A DNA stretch of 64,000 bases from an uncultured Coriobacteriaceae bacterium. GTDB lineage: Bacteria; Actinomycetota; Coriobacteriia; Coriobacteriales; Atopobiaceae. The number at the start of each line of letters is the position of its first letter. Positions within the stretch are counted from its first letter, which is position 1. The DNA lies in assembly GCA_902798915.1 (NCBI GenBank), contig CADBYM010000012.1:1-64000 (forward strand), read 5' to 3'. Below, piece after piece: positions 18,002 to 26,755 of this stretch. Position numbers and translations under genes: made by a program. The notes under the pieces were generated by a model. That model was not told the DNA's origin. It saw only the letters and a list, made by a program, of their open reading frames with translations, and searched no databases.

Positions 18002-18604
18002 CTAGTTGTCGTCGCCGCTTCCAGACGCGGCCGAAGAGGCCGCCTTGCGGTCGCGCACGGTGTGCTGCAGCGCAATGAGAATGGCCACGATCTCTGCCTC
18101 GTACTCGGGGCGGTAGATGTCGACCGCGTACTTGTCCTTGATGGAGATGAGCTTTTGACCGATGACGGCTATGACGTTATCCCTCTCGTCGTAAACCTCA
18201 AAGTTGAGCTGGAAGATGTTTCCGCGCATCGTCCAGCCAAGGCCCTTGATGTTCGCGACATCCTTCACGATGTGCATGAGCTCGTGCGAGACTTCGAATC
18301 GGTTGCCATCGGCCATCGTCACCCAGTGCACACGACGCAGCGTTAGAACCTTGCGCTCGATATGAGCAACCTGATTGCCCCGCGCATCAGTGATGTCGGT
18401 CTTGTCGTGCAGCGAGATGGGCCGCGACTTGGAGCGATACACGATGTTACCGTTTTCGTCAGTGATCTCGGTCTTCTGGGTGATGGACAAGAACTTCGTG
18501 GATATGAACAGCGAACGAACAGGCATGCCGAAGCGCGCCACGTTGTGAACGTTCGCCCCCTCGCCTTGATTGCGATAACGAACGTACTTGGAACCGGTTG
18601 CCAT
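18002..18604 (-). CDS. LURP-one-related / Tubby-like protein
   Basis: The 200-residue protein is a compact beta-rich domain. The repeated pattern KTEITDENGNIVYRSKS, KTDITDARGNQVAHIERK, and VYDERDNVIAVIGQKL is typical of the LURP-one-related family (PF04525, YxjI in Bacillus), a 12-strand barrel with a central helix. The biochemical role in bacteria is not established; related barrels bind phospholipids. AAGGAG precedes the ATG at 18604. Bases 18605-18854 hold no gene I can support. Confidence 0.78.
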   Translation of the reverse strand: MATGSKYVRYRNQGEGANVHNVARFGMPVRSLFISTKFLSITQKTEITDENGNIVYRSKSRPISLHDKTDITDARGNQVAHIERKVLTLRRVHWVTMADGNRFEVSHELMHIVKDVANIKGLGWTMRGNIFQLNFEVYDERDNVIAVIGQKLISIKDKYAVDIYRPEYEAEIVAILIALQHTVRDRKAASSAASGSGDDN

Positions 18605-18854
18605 TGCTTCTCCTTCGCCCAGATTGTTGGAGGCGACGTCGTCACCCGTCAGTTATATGGCTACCACCACAGCCTGTCCCGCCGCTGCTTCGCATGAGCA
18701 CAACATTCACACCACATGCGTTTTGCGCCGGATCCGCCTCCCCGTCGCCACTCGACAAGGAGGCCGGTCTCATTCGTCAGCTCATCGCATCAAGCACTCG
18801 GTCCACCGTCGCCGATATGCCGAGCGCCCCTCAGCTCCAAGAACGAAAGACGCC

Positions 18855-19496
18855 TTAGAGCTTGAAGACCACCTGGATATCTGGGTCCACGAGCTTGGCA
18901 AACGTCTCTCCGTCATCAGCGGATCCAGCAACCGTCCCATAGTGCTCTGGGATGGCAACGGTCGGTCTCAGCGCATTGACGAAGGCTGCGGCCTCACGAG
19001 CATCCATGGTATACGTGCCGCCCACCGGCACCAGCGCGACGTCGCACTCGATCGTACGGTTCTCGGGCAGGTCGTCGGTGTCCCCTGCGATGTAGACGCG
19101 CATGTCGTCTATGCCCACTACGTAGCCCACCCATGCCTCATCTTCGGGATGGAACCTCTTCGATACGTTGTACGCGGGGACGGTCTCGACCTCGATACCC
19201 GGAAGCGGCATCGCCTTCTCGTACGGCACGAGGAATGCCACGTCCTCGTTCGTGAACCCCGCCTCAATGAACTCGCGCGTGTTGTACGCCGGCATGACAA
19301 AGACGGTGTTGGGCGTCCTCACCCGAGCTATATCGTCAGGCGAGAAGTGGTCGAAGTGCGTGTGCGTTATTAGAATCAGATTCGCATCGTGCGGCTCCGT
19401 CTCGAACCCGAACGGATCGACGTAGATTACCGTCCCAAGCGACGTTTGCAGACGTATGGAGCTGTGGGTGTTGATGGAAATGAAGCTGGTGTCCAT
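18855..19496 (-). CDS. MBL-fold metal-dependent hydrolase (UlaG-like)
   Basis: The 213-residue protein has the metallo-beta-lactamase metal motif THTHFDHFSPDD, the aspartate in IAGDTDDLPE, and a late histidine in AIPEHYGTV. Small size and layout resemble the UlaG/YycJ-like hydrolases of the beta-lactamase superfamily. Substrate is unknown. GGGGAGG precedes the ATG at 19496. A PfkB kinase gene lies 72 bases upstream in the same direction and may share a transcript. Confidence 0.88.
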   Translation of the reverse strand: MDTSFISINTHSSIRLQTSLGTVIYVDPFGFETEPHDANLILITHTHFDHFSPDDIARVRTPNTVFVMPAYNTREFIEAGFTNEDVAFLVPYEKAMPLPGIEVETVPAYNVSKRFHPEDEAWVGYVVGIDDMRVYIAGDTDDLPENRTIECDVALVPVGGTYTMDAREAAAFVNALRPTVAIPEHYGTVAGSADDGETFAKLVDPDIQVVFKL

Positions 19497-19568
19497 AGAA
19501 GACCTCCCCGTACCGTCGTGACCGCCCTACCAATCATAGCCATCTTTGCGATGACCCCGCTCGACGCA

Positions 19569-20462
19569 TCAACGCTTGTCCAGCATCGCTTCGACCTCGT
19601 CGCGCCATGGTATCGCCTGGGCCGCCCCCGCACGCGTGACACAGATTGCCGAAGCGCACGCCGCAAGGCTGAGACAGCGCGAAACGGAGAGTCCTTCCTC
19701 GAGTCCGGCGACGAAGTATCCCAAGAACGTGTCTCCCGCGCCAGTGGTGTCGACAGCCCGCACCGGAAAGGCGGACTGCAGGTAACGCTCGCCTCCCGCG
19801 TAGGCAACCGACCCCTGTTCGCCGCGGGTAAGGAGGAGCGAGGCATTGGGCCAACGCTCGGCTACCTTCGCCCAAACCGCATCCGGTTCGCTCTCGCCAG
19901 TGAGTTGTGCCGCCTCCACCTCGTTCACGACAAGCCAGCTCACGGCCGATAGATCCGCAGCGACGATATCTTCTGTCATTGGTGCGGGGTTGAAGATGCA
20001 TGGGGTGCCTCGCTTTGCGCAGGAAGCGAGTGCGTAGGTGACGCAGCTCACCTCGTTTTGCAGGAGCACCACGTCGCCCAGCGACGCACAGTCCAGTATC
20101 TCGTCGACACGTTGCTCCGTAAGGGCGTGGTTCGATCCCGCGAAGAGCACGATTGCATTCTCGCCCGTATGGGAATCGACCTGGATAAACGCGCAGCCTT
20201 GTCCGACGTCGACCTCGTCGACAAGGTGCACGTCACAGCCATTCTCGGCAAGCAGGTCCTTGAGGACGACGCCCGCCGAACCCACCGCTCCGGCGTGCAA
20301 TACCGACGCACCGGCACGCACTGCCGCAAGCGACTGATTGAGCCCCTTGCCACCTGCCGTGGTGGCAAGTGAGTCCGCGGCGAGCGTCTCTCCGGGATTG
20401 ACGAGATGGTCGACGTTCAGGACGTGATCGAGGTTCAAGGACCCGATTGTGAGCACGCTCAT
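19569..20462 (-). CDS. PfkB-family carbohydrate kinase (ribokinase-like)
   Basis: The 297-residue protein is a ribokinase-family enzyme that phosphorylates a sugar or nucleoside with ATP. N-terminal GSLNLDHVLNVDHL and AGGKGLNQSLAA are substrate-binding signatures of ribokinase, and DTTGAGDTFLGYF holds the catalytic aspartate and anion hole. Ribose is the likeliest substrate by motif, but no rbs transport genes are present. GAGGGGG precedes the ATG at 20462. Confidence 0.87.
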   Translation of the reverse strand: MSVLTIGSLNLDHVLNVDHLVNPGETLAADSLATTAGGKGLNQSLAAVRAGASVLHAGAVGSAGVVLKDLLAENGCDVHLVDEVDVGQGCAFIQVDSHTGENAIVLFAGSNHALTEQRVDEILDCASLGDVVLLQNEVSCVTYALASCAKRGTPCIFNPAPMTEDIVAADLSAVSWLVVNEVEAAQLTGESEPDAVWAKVAERWPNASLLLTRGEQGSVAYAGGERYLQSAFPVRAVDTTGAGDTFLGYFVAGLEEGLSVSRCLSLAACASAICVTRAGAAQAIPWRDEVEAMLDKR

Positions 20463-20670
20463 GGCTCACCCCCTCAGCTTTTGAAAAACAACATCTCCAT
20501 GCTAGTGGACGTGCAACGTTTTCGTACAGAATAGATGAAGGGGAATCGTAGAGTTGGTCATGGTCGATACTACCGTCTATGCAACGATGATGGCCGTTTC
20601 CGTAGAGATTCACGAGGAAAAGAAGGGCGACATGAGCAGACTGGCGAACTGCCCACAAGTCGTCCCACGC

Positions 20671-20711
20671 GCAGCAAGACCCCGCCGATCGAACCGGCGG
20701 GGTCTTGCTGC
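20671..20711 (-). terminator. Perfect 17-bp hairpin after the surface-protein gene
   Basis: Arms 20671-20687 and 20695-20711 are perfect complements with a 7-base loop (atcgaac). It lies 19 bases past the surface-protein stop. There is no T run on either side, so it may end transcription with help or protect the mRNA end. The rest of 20463-20729 shows no supported gene. Confidence 0.65.
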
Positions 20712-20729
20712 GATTGCACCTGGCTTTGA

Positions 20730-23700
20730 CTAGCGCTTGCGGAACGGCTGGGCGAACGACTGCACGGCGCCCTTGTAGTTTTTGGCAGGGGCGGGCGATC
20801 CCTTGGGAACGAGCACAATCTGGACCGCCTCTGCGCGCCTCGACTCTCCCTCGGTACCCGCCTTCTGGCCATTCTTTGCCCACGCCATCCAACCGAGCGT
20901 CTTTACGTGAACGCGATACCATACGTCGTAGAGTTTTTCCATGTTCCCGGTGAGCCGTATCTGGACGGCTTCGGCCCGCCTGGATTGGTGAACGGTACCG
21001 CTCATCGCGCCATTTCGCACCCACTTGCCCCATCCCATGTGACGCAGATGCGTGCGGTACTCGATGTCGCCCGCTACTCCGTTTGCGGCACACGTAATCC
21101 TGAGCGCCTCGAGCCGCAATGCCCTGCCCGTCGTGCCGGCAACAGCACCACCAGATGCAGCCCTCCAGCCCAGACGTTGGACGTACGCCGATACGCTTAC
21201 GACAGGCGGGGTTGCCAGTTGCCACTTCGCGTAGAGCGTGACGTCGCCCGTGACCTTGGCCGAGAAGTCGTACGCCCTCCCGAGCGCCTTGTCCGAGAAC
21301 CAGCCCCTGAAGGTGTGTCCGGCCCGCCTCGGGTCCTCCGGGCGCTTCGCAGCCTTGCCATGCGCGACCCTTTGGGCGCTGATCGCAGAGCCCCCGTTCG
21401 TGGCAAACGATACGGTATACGCGTTTATCTCCCACTTCGCGTAGAGCGTGACGTCGCCCGTGACCTTGGCCGAGAAGTCGTACGCCCTCCCGAGCGCCTT
21501 GTCCGAGGACCAGCCCTTGAAGGTGTGTCCGGCCCGCCTCGGGTCCTCCGGGCGCTTCGCGGCCTTGCCATGCGCGACCCTTTGGGCGCTGATCGCAGAG
21601 CCCCCGTTCGTGGCAAACGATACGGTATACGCGTTTATCTCCCACTTCGCGTAGAGATTGACGTTGCTGGTGAGGGTCACGGAATCTCCGGCAGCATACG
21701 CCTGTCCCTTGCCGTCGGCCTGTGTGTTCCAGCCGACGAAGTGATAACCTGTACGCGAAAACCCGCACGCGGAGGCTGCGAGCGTGCCACCCTCGTAGAC
21801 ATAGTCAGAAGGCGGCATCGTGCCGTTCCCGCCGTTAGGCGCGTAGAACAACCTGTAGGCTCGAACACCGCAGACGCACGTCTCCGTCTTTTCGTCAAAG
21901 ACGTGATCTTCGATGGGCGGTTCCTCCGAGGTAACGTTGCAATTCTCGCAGGTATACTGATGTTGCGACCTGTCCGTAGTGGGCACGTAGTTGAGCTTGT
22001 GTTCGTGCCCACAGGACTCGATGTGCGCCCAGGTGAGCCGACACTTGTCCACGCGCTCTGCGGTGAGGGCCGTAGCCTGCGCAGTCTCGGTCATCTGGCG
22101 ATAATCGACCTTCGCAGAGGGATAGAGGACAAGCGAGCTTGGATGGTGCTCAACGTGATCTTTGTCCCAATATGTTCCATGCCCGATTGCCTGCGACCCG
22201 AGCGGTTGCGTGCTCGGGAATGGGTACCTCTGATCGTCCACGACATCTGCCTGCGCCGTAACCACCGCGCTTGCGGATATCTCTATGGGGAACCCATGGT
22301 TGTCGCAGCCACCACCGATGCCAGCGGCGCCCTTGCCGCCAACTGCCTCCACGACGGCAGTGCCACCGATGGTAACGTGGCTATTGCTATCGTCTACGTA
22401 ATCATATCCCGAGCGATTGCCCGACCCGATACCAGCGCCTGTGCAACCTCCGATGGCTGTGACATTCCCTCCCGTGATGCATATGTTGCCACACCGATTG
22501 CTCTCCTCTGGGCCGCCTATGCCGGCACTGCCATAGCCACCCGTCGCTGTGACGGTACCGCCCTCGATGGTTATGTGGTCCGTGTCGTCGTTGTTGCCGC
22601 CAATGCCCGCGCCACGATACCCACCCGTAGCCTCCACCGTTCCGCCCCGTATGGTTATGGTCCCCGCATGGCCCTTACCACTCGTAAGACCATCATCAGC
22701 ACCACCGATGCCTTCCGCATGCATGCCGCCACGCGCCGTGACCTTGGTGTCGGCCCCGCTGATGGTAATCGTTCCACCGTTACCGCCCCGTCCCGATCCA
22801 AGGCCCGCTCCTCCCGAACCGGAACTTTGGCCCCCTCCGATGGCCACGACAGTGCCGCCCGAGATGTTGATGACTCCTCCGTCATCACCACTGTCATAGC
22901 TACTATAGCCGTTTCCGATGCCAGCGCCGCCACCTCCACCCGTGGCATAGACCTCTCCGCCCGTGATGGTGACGTCCCCACCTTTTCCATAACTGGAACT
23001 TCCACCGATACCTGCAGACGAGCTGCCACCTGTGGCCCTCAAGACTCCCCCATGGACGGCAACGACGCCGCCGTCAGAACGATGCTCTGCGTCATAGCCA
23101 TTCGATCCGCCGATACCAGCACCGCAATCCGAGGACGAGGCGTCGACGTCGCCTCCGTACATGGTGAATGTGCCGCCATATCCGTACGACCCCGCACCGA
23201 TGCCGGCACCAACGGCCCCAATGGCCTCAACCACGCCTCCAAATATCGTGACCTCGCCGCCATCGCCGTCCCAGCCGCCCCCGATACCGGCCGCGTAGCA
23301 CAGATTGTAAGCTTGCCTGTTCTCCTTGCACTCGGCATGCACCTTGCCACCGTATATGGTCACGGCGCCGAGGTTCTCGTTTGGACTTCCACCTATGGCA
23401 GCCGAATTCGTATTTCCATGCTCATATCCCGAGAAGGCCTCAAGCATACCTGAGCCCAGCTCCTGGCCATAGATCCTGAGCGTGTTGCCCTCGGCCACGT
23501 TGATGCCCTCATTCGCCGTGAGCTTTGCGCCGTCGCAGAGGATGAGGTTGACCTCGCCGTTCACCGCCACGCGCTTCTCCCAAACGACTTCGCCAGGGAC
23601 GACGTACCACCCGCTACCCAACGTGGTCTCGCCCTGCTCGTCTGCCACTGGGATGCAGTCGCTCCGCGCCTCGCTGGTACGGTTTCCAACCTCGTCCACC

Positions 23701-24263
23701 ACGACGTAGGAGACGGGCTCTGCCTGCGTGGCAAGACTGATATCAACGGGCGTCTCGTCCTTCTTCTCGTCGGGCTGGGACTCCTTGCCCTTTTGGGCTT
23801 CTGCGTTCTGAGCGCTCGCAACAGACGCCACACCGTCATTCTCCTTGCCAGCCAGCCCCGAGTCACCTTGTGCAGGATCGGCCGTCTGCAGCATGGTCGT
23901 TTCGTCATCGCTGGCAGACACCTCTAGCTGGGGCTCCTGACCACCTTCCTCGCCCTGCACGTCAATCTGTTGGGCGGATGGATTCGCCCCCTCGGCGTCC
24001 TGTGCGACGTCCTTTTCGCCGGCCGAGCTCCCCGTGGCGCCCTGTCCGTCGTTCTGTTCTTCGACAGGAACCTCCGTGGAGTCCTGTGCAACGCCCTGAG
24101 CAGAGCTTGGCTCGCTCGTCTGTTCGACCACTTGCTCCCCCGAGCTTATCTCCTGCGCCAAAGCACGCGGCGCCTCCACACCGAACAGCTGCAGCCCTAT
24201 CAAGACGCTGAGCACAAGTGCCGTTGCTTGCACTTTTGGGCCTGACGTTCTTTGATTCTGCAT
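20730..24263 (-). CDS. Large secreted surface protein: beta-helix, InlB B-repeats, ChW repeats
   Basis: The 1,177-residue protein starts with a signal peptide (about residues 1-36, ending ALAQE). Next come an acidic Gln/Glu/Ser linker (to about 190) and a long stretch of repeated GGAGIGG-type turns with INISGGTV/ITGGEV units (about 300-700) that looks like a right-handed parallel beta-helix. Three InlB B-repeat (Listeria-Bacteroides) units each end in YAKW, and three C-terminal ChW repeats contain LGW, GKW and AGT motifs. No LPXTG or membrane anchor is visible, so ChW repeats may hold it at the wall. GGAGGAAACG precedes the ATG at 24263. The frame continues upstream over two tRNA genes, which rules out an earlier start. 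It is probably an adhesin or glycan-binding protein. Confidence 0.9.
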   Translation of the reverse strand: MQNQRTSGPKVQATALVLSVLIGLQLFGVEAPRALAQEISSGEQVVEQTSEPSSAQGVAQDSTEVPVEEQNDGQGATGSSAGEKDVAQDAEGANPSAQQIDVQGEEGGQEPQLEVSASDDETTMLQTADPAQGDSGLAGKENDGVASVASAQNAEAQKGKESQPDEKKDETPVDISLATQAEPVSYVVVDEVGNRTSEARSDCIPVADEQGETTLGSGWYVVPGEVVWEKRVAVNGEVNLILCDGAKLTANEGINVAEGNTLRIYGQELGSGMLEAFSGYEHGNTNSAAIGGSPNENLGAVTIYGGKVHAECKENRQAYNLCYAAGIGGGWDGDGGEVTIFGGVVEAIGAVGAGIGAGSYGYGGTFTMYGGDVDASSSDCGAGIGGSNGYDAEHRSDGGVVAVHGGVLRATGGSSSAGIGGSSSYGKGGDVTITGGEVYATGGGGGAGIGNGYSSYDSGDDGGVINISGGTVVAIGGGQSSGSGGAGLGSGRGGNGGTITISGADTKVTARGGMHAEGIGGADDGLTSGKGHAGTITIRGGTVEATGGYRGAGIGGNNDDTDHITIEGGTVTATGGYGSAGIGGPEESNRCGNICITGGNVTAIGGCTGAGIGSGNRSGYDYVDDSNSHVTIGGTAVVEAVGGKGAAGIGGGCDNHGFPIEISASAVVTAQADVVDDQRYPFPSTQPLGSQAIGHGTYWDKDHVEHHPSSLVLYPSAKVDYRQMTETAQATALTAERVDKCRLTWAHIESCGHEHKLNYVPTTDRSQHQYTCENCNVTSEEPPIEDHVFDEKTETCVCGVRAYRLFYAPNGGNGTMPPSDYVYEGGTLAASACGFSRTGYHFVGWNTQADGKGQAYAAGDSVTLTSNVNLYAKWEINAYTVSFATNGGSAISAQRVAHGKAAKRPEDPRRAGHTFKGWSSDKALGRAYDFSAKVTGDVTLYAKWEINAYTVSFATNGGSAISAQRVAHGKAAKRPEDPRRAGHTFRGWFSDKALGRAYDFSAKVTGDVTLYAKWQLATPPVVSVSAYVQRLGWRAASGGAVAGTTGRALRLEALRITCAANGVAGDIEYRTHLRHMGWGKWVRNGAMSGTVHQSRRAEAVQIRLTGNMEKLYDVWYRVHVKTLGWMAWAKNGQKAGTEGESRRAEAVQIVLVPKGSPAPAKNYKGAVQSFAQPFRKR
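21222..21641 (-). repeat. Two near-identical 210-bp tandem repeats
   Basis: Copies at 21222-21431 and 21432-21641 differ at only about three positions by eye. Each encodes one 70-residue InlB B-repeat unit within the surface protein. Such close identity implies recent duplication or ongoing homogenisation, and unit number may vary between strains. Confidence 0.92.
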
Positions 24264-24578
24264 CGTTTCCTCCGGGCACGCATGGTTTACAGAAGGGTTT
24301 ACATCCTTAAGACTAGACAGCCGTAAGATTAACACATATGGAGAGCTCTCCGTGGCAGCCTGCCGCCTATTCAGCACCAACCTCTGCGTGTCTTGCTTGC
24401 AATAATCGAACGTTGGAGAGGGTGAGGTCGGACGAGGCTTGACGTGGAAAGCGCCGTGGGGAAGTCTGGGCATCGACCCGTACTCAACGGCAGGTCCAAG
24501 TCGATGCCCGTGCTCAACCTTCTTTGTTCCGTTGCCCCCCAGTTTGTCCCCAGCAAGGAGGAGATGTACCCAGATAGC
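24264..24578. promoter_or_regulatory. Upstream region of the surface-protein gene with direct repeats
   Basis: This 315-base gap lies between the surface-protein ATG and the tRNA-Glu terminator. On the minus strand TGTAAACC occurs twice in direct orientation 12 bases apart (24284-24291 and 24296-24303), just upstream of the ribosome site. The spacing is about one helical turn, as in dimeric activator sites. I could not fix a promoter. No gene is supported. Confidence 0.35.
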
Positions 24579-24607
24579 AAAACAGGCCAGAGACGAAGCT
24601 CTGACCT
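24579..24607 (-). terminator. tRNA-Glu/tRNA-Gln terminator
   Basis: Same hairpin as at 11879-11907: a 9-bp stem, a 6-base loop and TTTT on the minus strand, ending the tRNA-Gln/tRNA-Glu unit. Confidence 0.8.
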
Positions 24608-24616
24608 GCGAAGGTT

Positions 24617-24693
24617 TGGTAGCCCGTACCGGATTCGAACCGGTGATCTCCGCCTTGAGAGGGCGATGTCCTAAACCGCTAGACGAACGGGCC
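24617..24693 (-). tRNA. tRNA-Glu (CTC anticodon), second copy
   Basis: Identical over its 77 bases to the gene at 11918-11994, including encoded CCA and the flanking terminator type. It lies 17 bases downstream of tRNA-Gln in the same direction, so the two are likely co-transcribed. Confidence 0.96.
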
Positions 24694-24710
24694 ATATCTA
24701 CGCTAAAGAA

Positions 24711-24784
24711 TGGCTGGGACTGAGAGAATCGAACTCCCACTGACGGAACCAGAATCCGTTGTCCTACCGTTAGACGAAGTCCCA
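24711..24784 (-). tRNA. tRNA-Gln (CTG anticodon)
   Basis: Minus-strand cloverleaf: acceptor TGGGACT with AGTCCCA, anticodon stem ACGGA/TCCGT closing loop TTCTGGT (anticodon CTG), T arm GAGTTCGATTCTC and encoded CCA, 74 bases in all. Confidence 0.96.
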
Positions 24785-24881
24785 ATTACCACTTGCTTCA
24801 ACGCGAGAAAATACTCTACCCTACTAATCACAGCATTGCAAGTGCAATCACACAGTTTTTGTCGAAATCATGGAGGAAGCC

Positions 24882-25481
24882 ATGTGCCATCGCGTCATGC
24901 CAGTCCTTGTGACGGAGATCGAGTATCTCCTCGAGCAGCAGCGCCAGACAGGCCACGCACGTCTGCCCGAACGCGACCCATCCCTTGAGGTGCCCGACGC
25001 GTATCCCGGCAAGCAGCTCCCCCTCATCGTGCCCGACAACACCGGCGAGCTGCGCGCTGCCGAACTGACTTGGGGATTCGATGCCCCTCCAGGTGCGCGC
25101 TCAAAGCTCGTCTTCAACACGCGCATAGAGACGGCGCTCGCCCACGCCTCTGCCGGACGCGGCATGTGGGCAGAGTCCCTACTCGTCGGCCGATGCCTCA
25201 TTCCCGTGCTCGCCTTTTACGAGTCGTGGACGCGCAACCCGCCCCGGCGCGGCATGCAAGCGCGCTTCTCCTCCCCCACCCACCGTGGGTTTCTGCTCGC
25301 GGGGGTACAGGCCAAGGGCAGGGTCTCCATCGTCACGACGCAGCCAAACGACGCCGTCTCCCCTCTTCACATCCGCATGCCCCTCGTACTTGGTCCCGGT
25401 GAGTCGAGCATGTGGTTGCAAGGTGATTACGCCTCGCTCGCGGATCGGTCGCACATTCGCCTTGACGTTGTTACACAGTAG
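24882..25481 (+). CDS. SRAP-domain (HMCES/YedK-like) abasic-site protein
   Basis: The 199-residue protein belongs to the SOS-response-associated peptidase family, which crosslinks to abasic sites in single-stranded DNA. Cys2 (start MCHRV) would be the nucleophile after Met removal. FNTRIET supplies the Asn and Glu pair, and HIRMPLVL the catalytic His. The usual MCGR start is changed to MCHR. I chose the ATG at 24882 because it places Cys at position 2 and GGAGGA is 5 bases ahead. It stands alone between tRNA genes. Confidence 0.88.
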   Translation: MCHRVMPVLVTEIEYLLEQQRQTGHARLPERDPSLEVPDAYPGKQLPLIVPDNTGELRAAELTWGFDAPPGARSKLVFNTRIETALAHASAGRGMWAESLLVGRCLIPVLAFYESWTRNPPRRGMQARFSSPTHRGFLLAGVQAKGRVSIVTTQPNDAVSPLHIRMPLVLGPGESSMWLQGDYASLADRSHIRLDVVTQ

Positions 25482-25533
25482 CTCCAGAGTTTGCAATTCC
25501 CATCGCATGGATTAATGCAAACTTGAATCGTCT

Positions 25534-25567
25534 AAAGAAAAGCAGGCCAACGCATATGCTGACCTGC
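25534..25567 (-). terminator. tRNA-Pro terminator
   Basis: A 10-bp stem (25542-25551 with 25558-25567, including G-U pairs) is followed on the minus strand by TTTTCTTT. The stem sequence GCAGGTCAG is shared with both tRNA-Glu terminators. Confidence 0.82.
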
Positions 25568-25576
25568 CGATTCTTA

Positions 25577-25653
<77 letters not shown>

Positions 25654-25788
25654 TGTAACCAGATTATTATACGACAGTCAACACGCATGTTCAACCGAAA
25701 AGTACGCCCACTTACCGCATAGTCGCACCCTCTCACATGTGCGCTCCTTACAATGGTCTGGACGGAGCGACTCGGCGGAAGGAGGCAC

Positions 25789-26733
25789 ATGCCATCTCGG
25801 GATCTCGGCAGGACGCTGATCATTGCCAACCCTGCCGCACGCAGCGGGAGGGGCGAAGGTGCAGCCGTGTTTGCGACGAGGTTCTTCTCCTCCTTCCGCT
25901 CCGTCACGTCCTCCTGCGAGGTGCGTCTCACCGAAGCGTCGGGCGACGCACGACGCATGGCGTCTGCTGCCTACGAATACGACAGCGTCATCGCCCTCGG
26001 AGGCGACGGCGTCATACACGAAGTGGTAAACGGCCTCATGCAGCTTCCTGAGGATGACCGACCACGACTGGGCGTCATTCCCATGGGCTCGGGCAACGAC
26101 TTCGCCCGCACATTGGCATTGACGCGGAATGACCCCGAGCGCTCCATCGCCGAGATCTTGAGCGGCACGGAGCGAGTCATCGACCTCGGCAAAGTAAACG
26201 ATACGTACTTCATGCAGACGCTCTCGTTTGGCCTCGATGCGGCGATTGCACTCGACACTACCGCACGCCGGGACAACAACACCCGTCAGATCGGCGAGAA
26301 GCTCTTTATCACATCTGGCATCAAGATTCTCTTGCGTGGCATGAAGGGGTGGCCATATCACGCAGTTATGGACGGCGAGGAGGTAGAGGGCATCGACCTC
26401 GCGTTTGCCATCCAAAACGGACCGACGTATGGTGGCGGATTCCGCATCTGCCCGGATGCGGTTCCCGACGACGGGCTGCTCGACATCTGCTACTCGGTGT
26501 CGCGTCCCTCCATCCCACACGCGCTCGCCCTCTTTGGCCTCATACGGCTAGGGCGGCATACGCGCTCGCGTAAGCTAAGGCTGAGGAAGGTGCGACACGT
26601 GGAGGTGGAGTTCCCCGAAGGCGATCAGCCGCCATGCCAAGTGGACGGCGAGTCACTTGTGGCGGAGCGCTATGTCATTGACGTCGTACCGGCTGCACTT
26701 CGCGTCGTCGTGGCAGGAGGCTGTGCTTGGTAG
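25789..26733 (+). CDS. Diacylglycerol kinase-like lipid kinase (DagK/LCB5 family)
   Basis: The 314-residue protein has the DAGK catalytic signature: [24 protein letters not shown], and [12 protein letters not shown]. The C-terminal half carries the usual [18 protein letters not shown] block and a final beta domain. These soluble or membrane-associated kinases phosphorylate diacylglycerol or related lipids with ATP. AAGGAGG precedes the ATG at 25789; an upstream ATG at 25753 lacks a site. The next gene starts 22 bases after its stop, suggesting an operon. Confidence 0.93.
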   Translation: MPSRDLGRTLIIANPAARSGRGEGAAVFATRFFSSFRSVTSSCEVRLTEASGDARRMASAAYEYDSVIALGGDGVIHEVVNGLMQLPEDDRPRLGVIPMGSGNDFARTLALTRNDPERSIAEILSGTERVIDLGKVNDTYFMQTLSFGLDAAIALDTTARRDNNTRQIGEKLFITSGIKILLRGMKGWPYHAVMDGEEVEGIDLAFAIQNGPTYGGGFRICPDAVPDDGLLDICYSVSRPSIPHALALFGLIRLGRHTRSRKLRLRKVRHVEVEFPEGDQPPCQVDGESLVAERYVIDVVPAALRVVVAGGCAW

Positions 26734-26755
26734 GTGCATGTCAAAGGAGGCAGAC

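Noticed and set aside
21222-21641. CRISPR array
   Set aside because: The repeats are 210 bp, directly adjacent and in frame in a coding gene; no spacers and no cas genes.
20907-23453. 848-residue plus-strand open frame
   Set aside because: Antisense of the surface-protein gene, including the repeat region twice; no family signature.
24264-24785. N-terminal extension of the surface protein
   Set aside because: It would run through tRNA-Glu and tRNA-Gln genes; the signal peptide and GGAGGA site fix the start at 24263.
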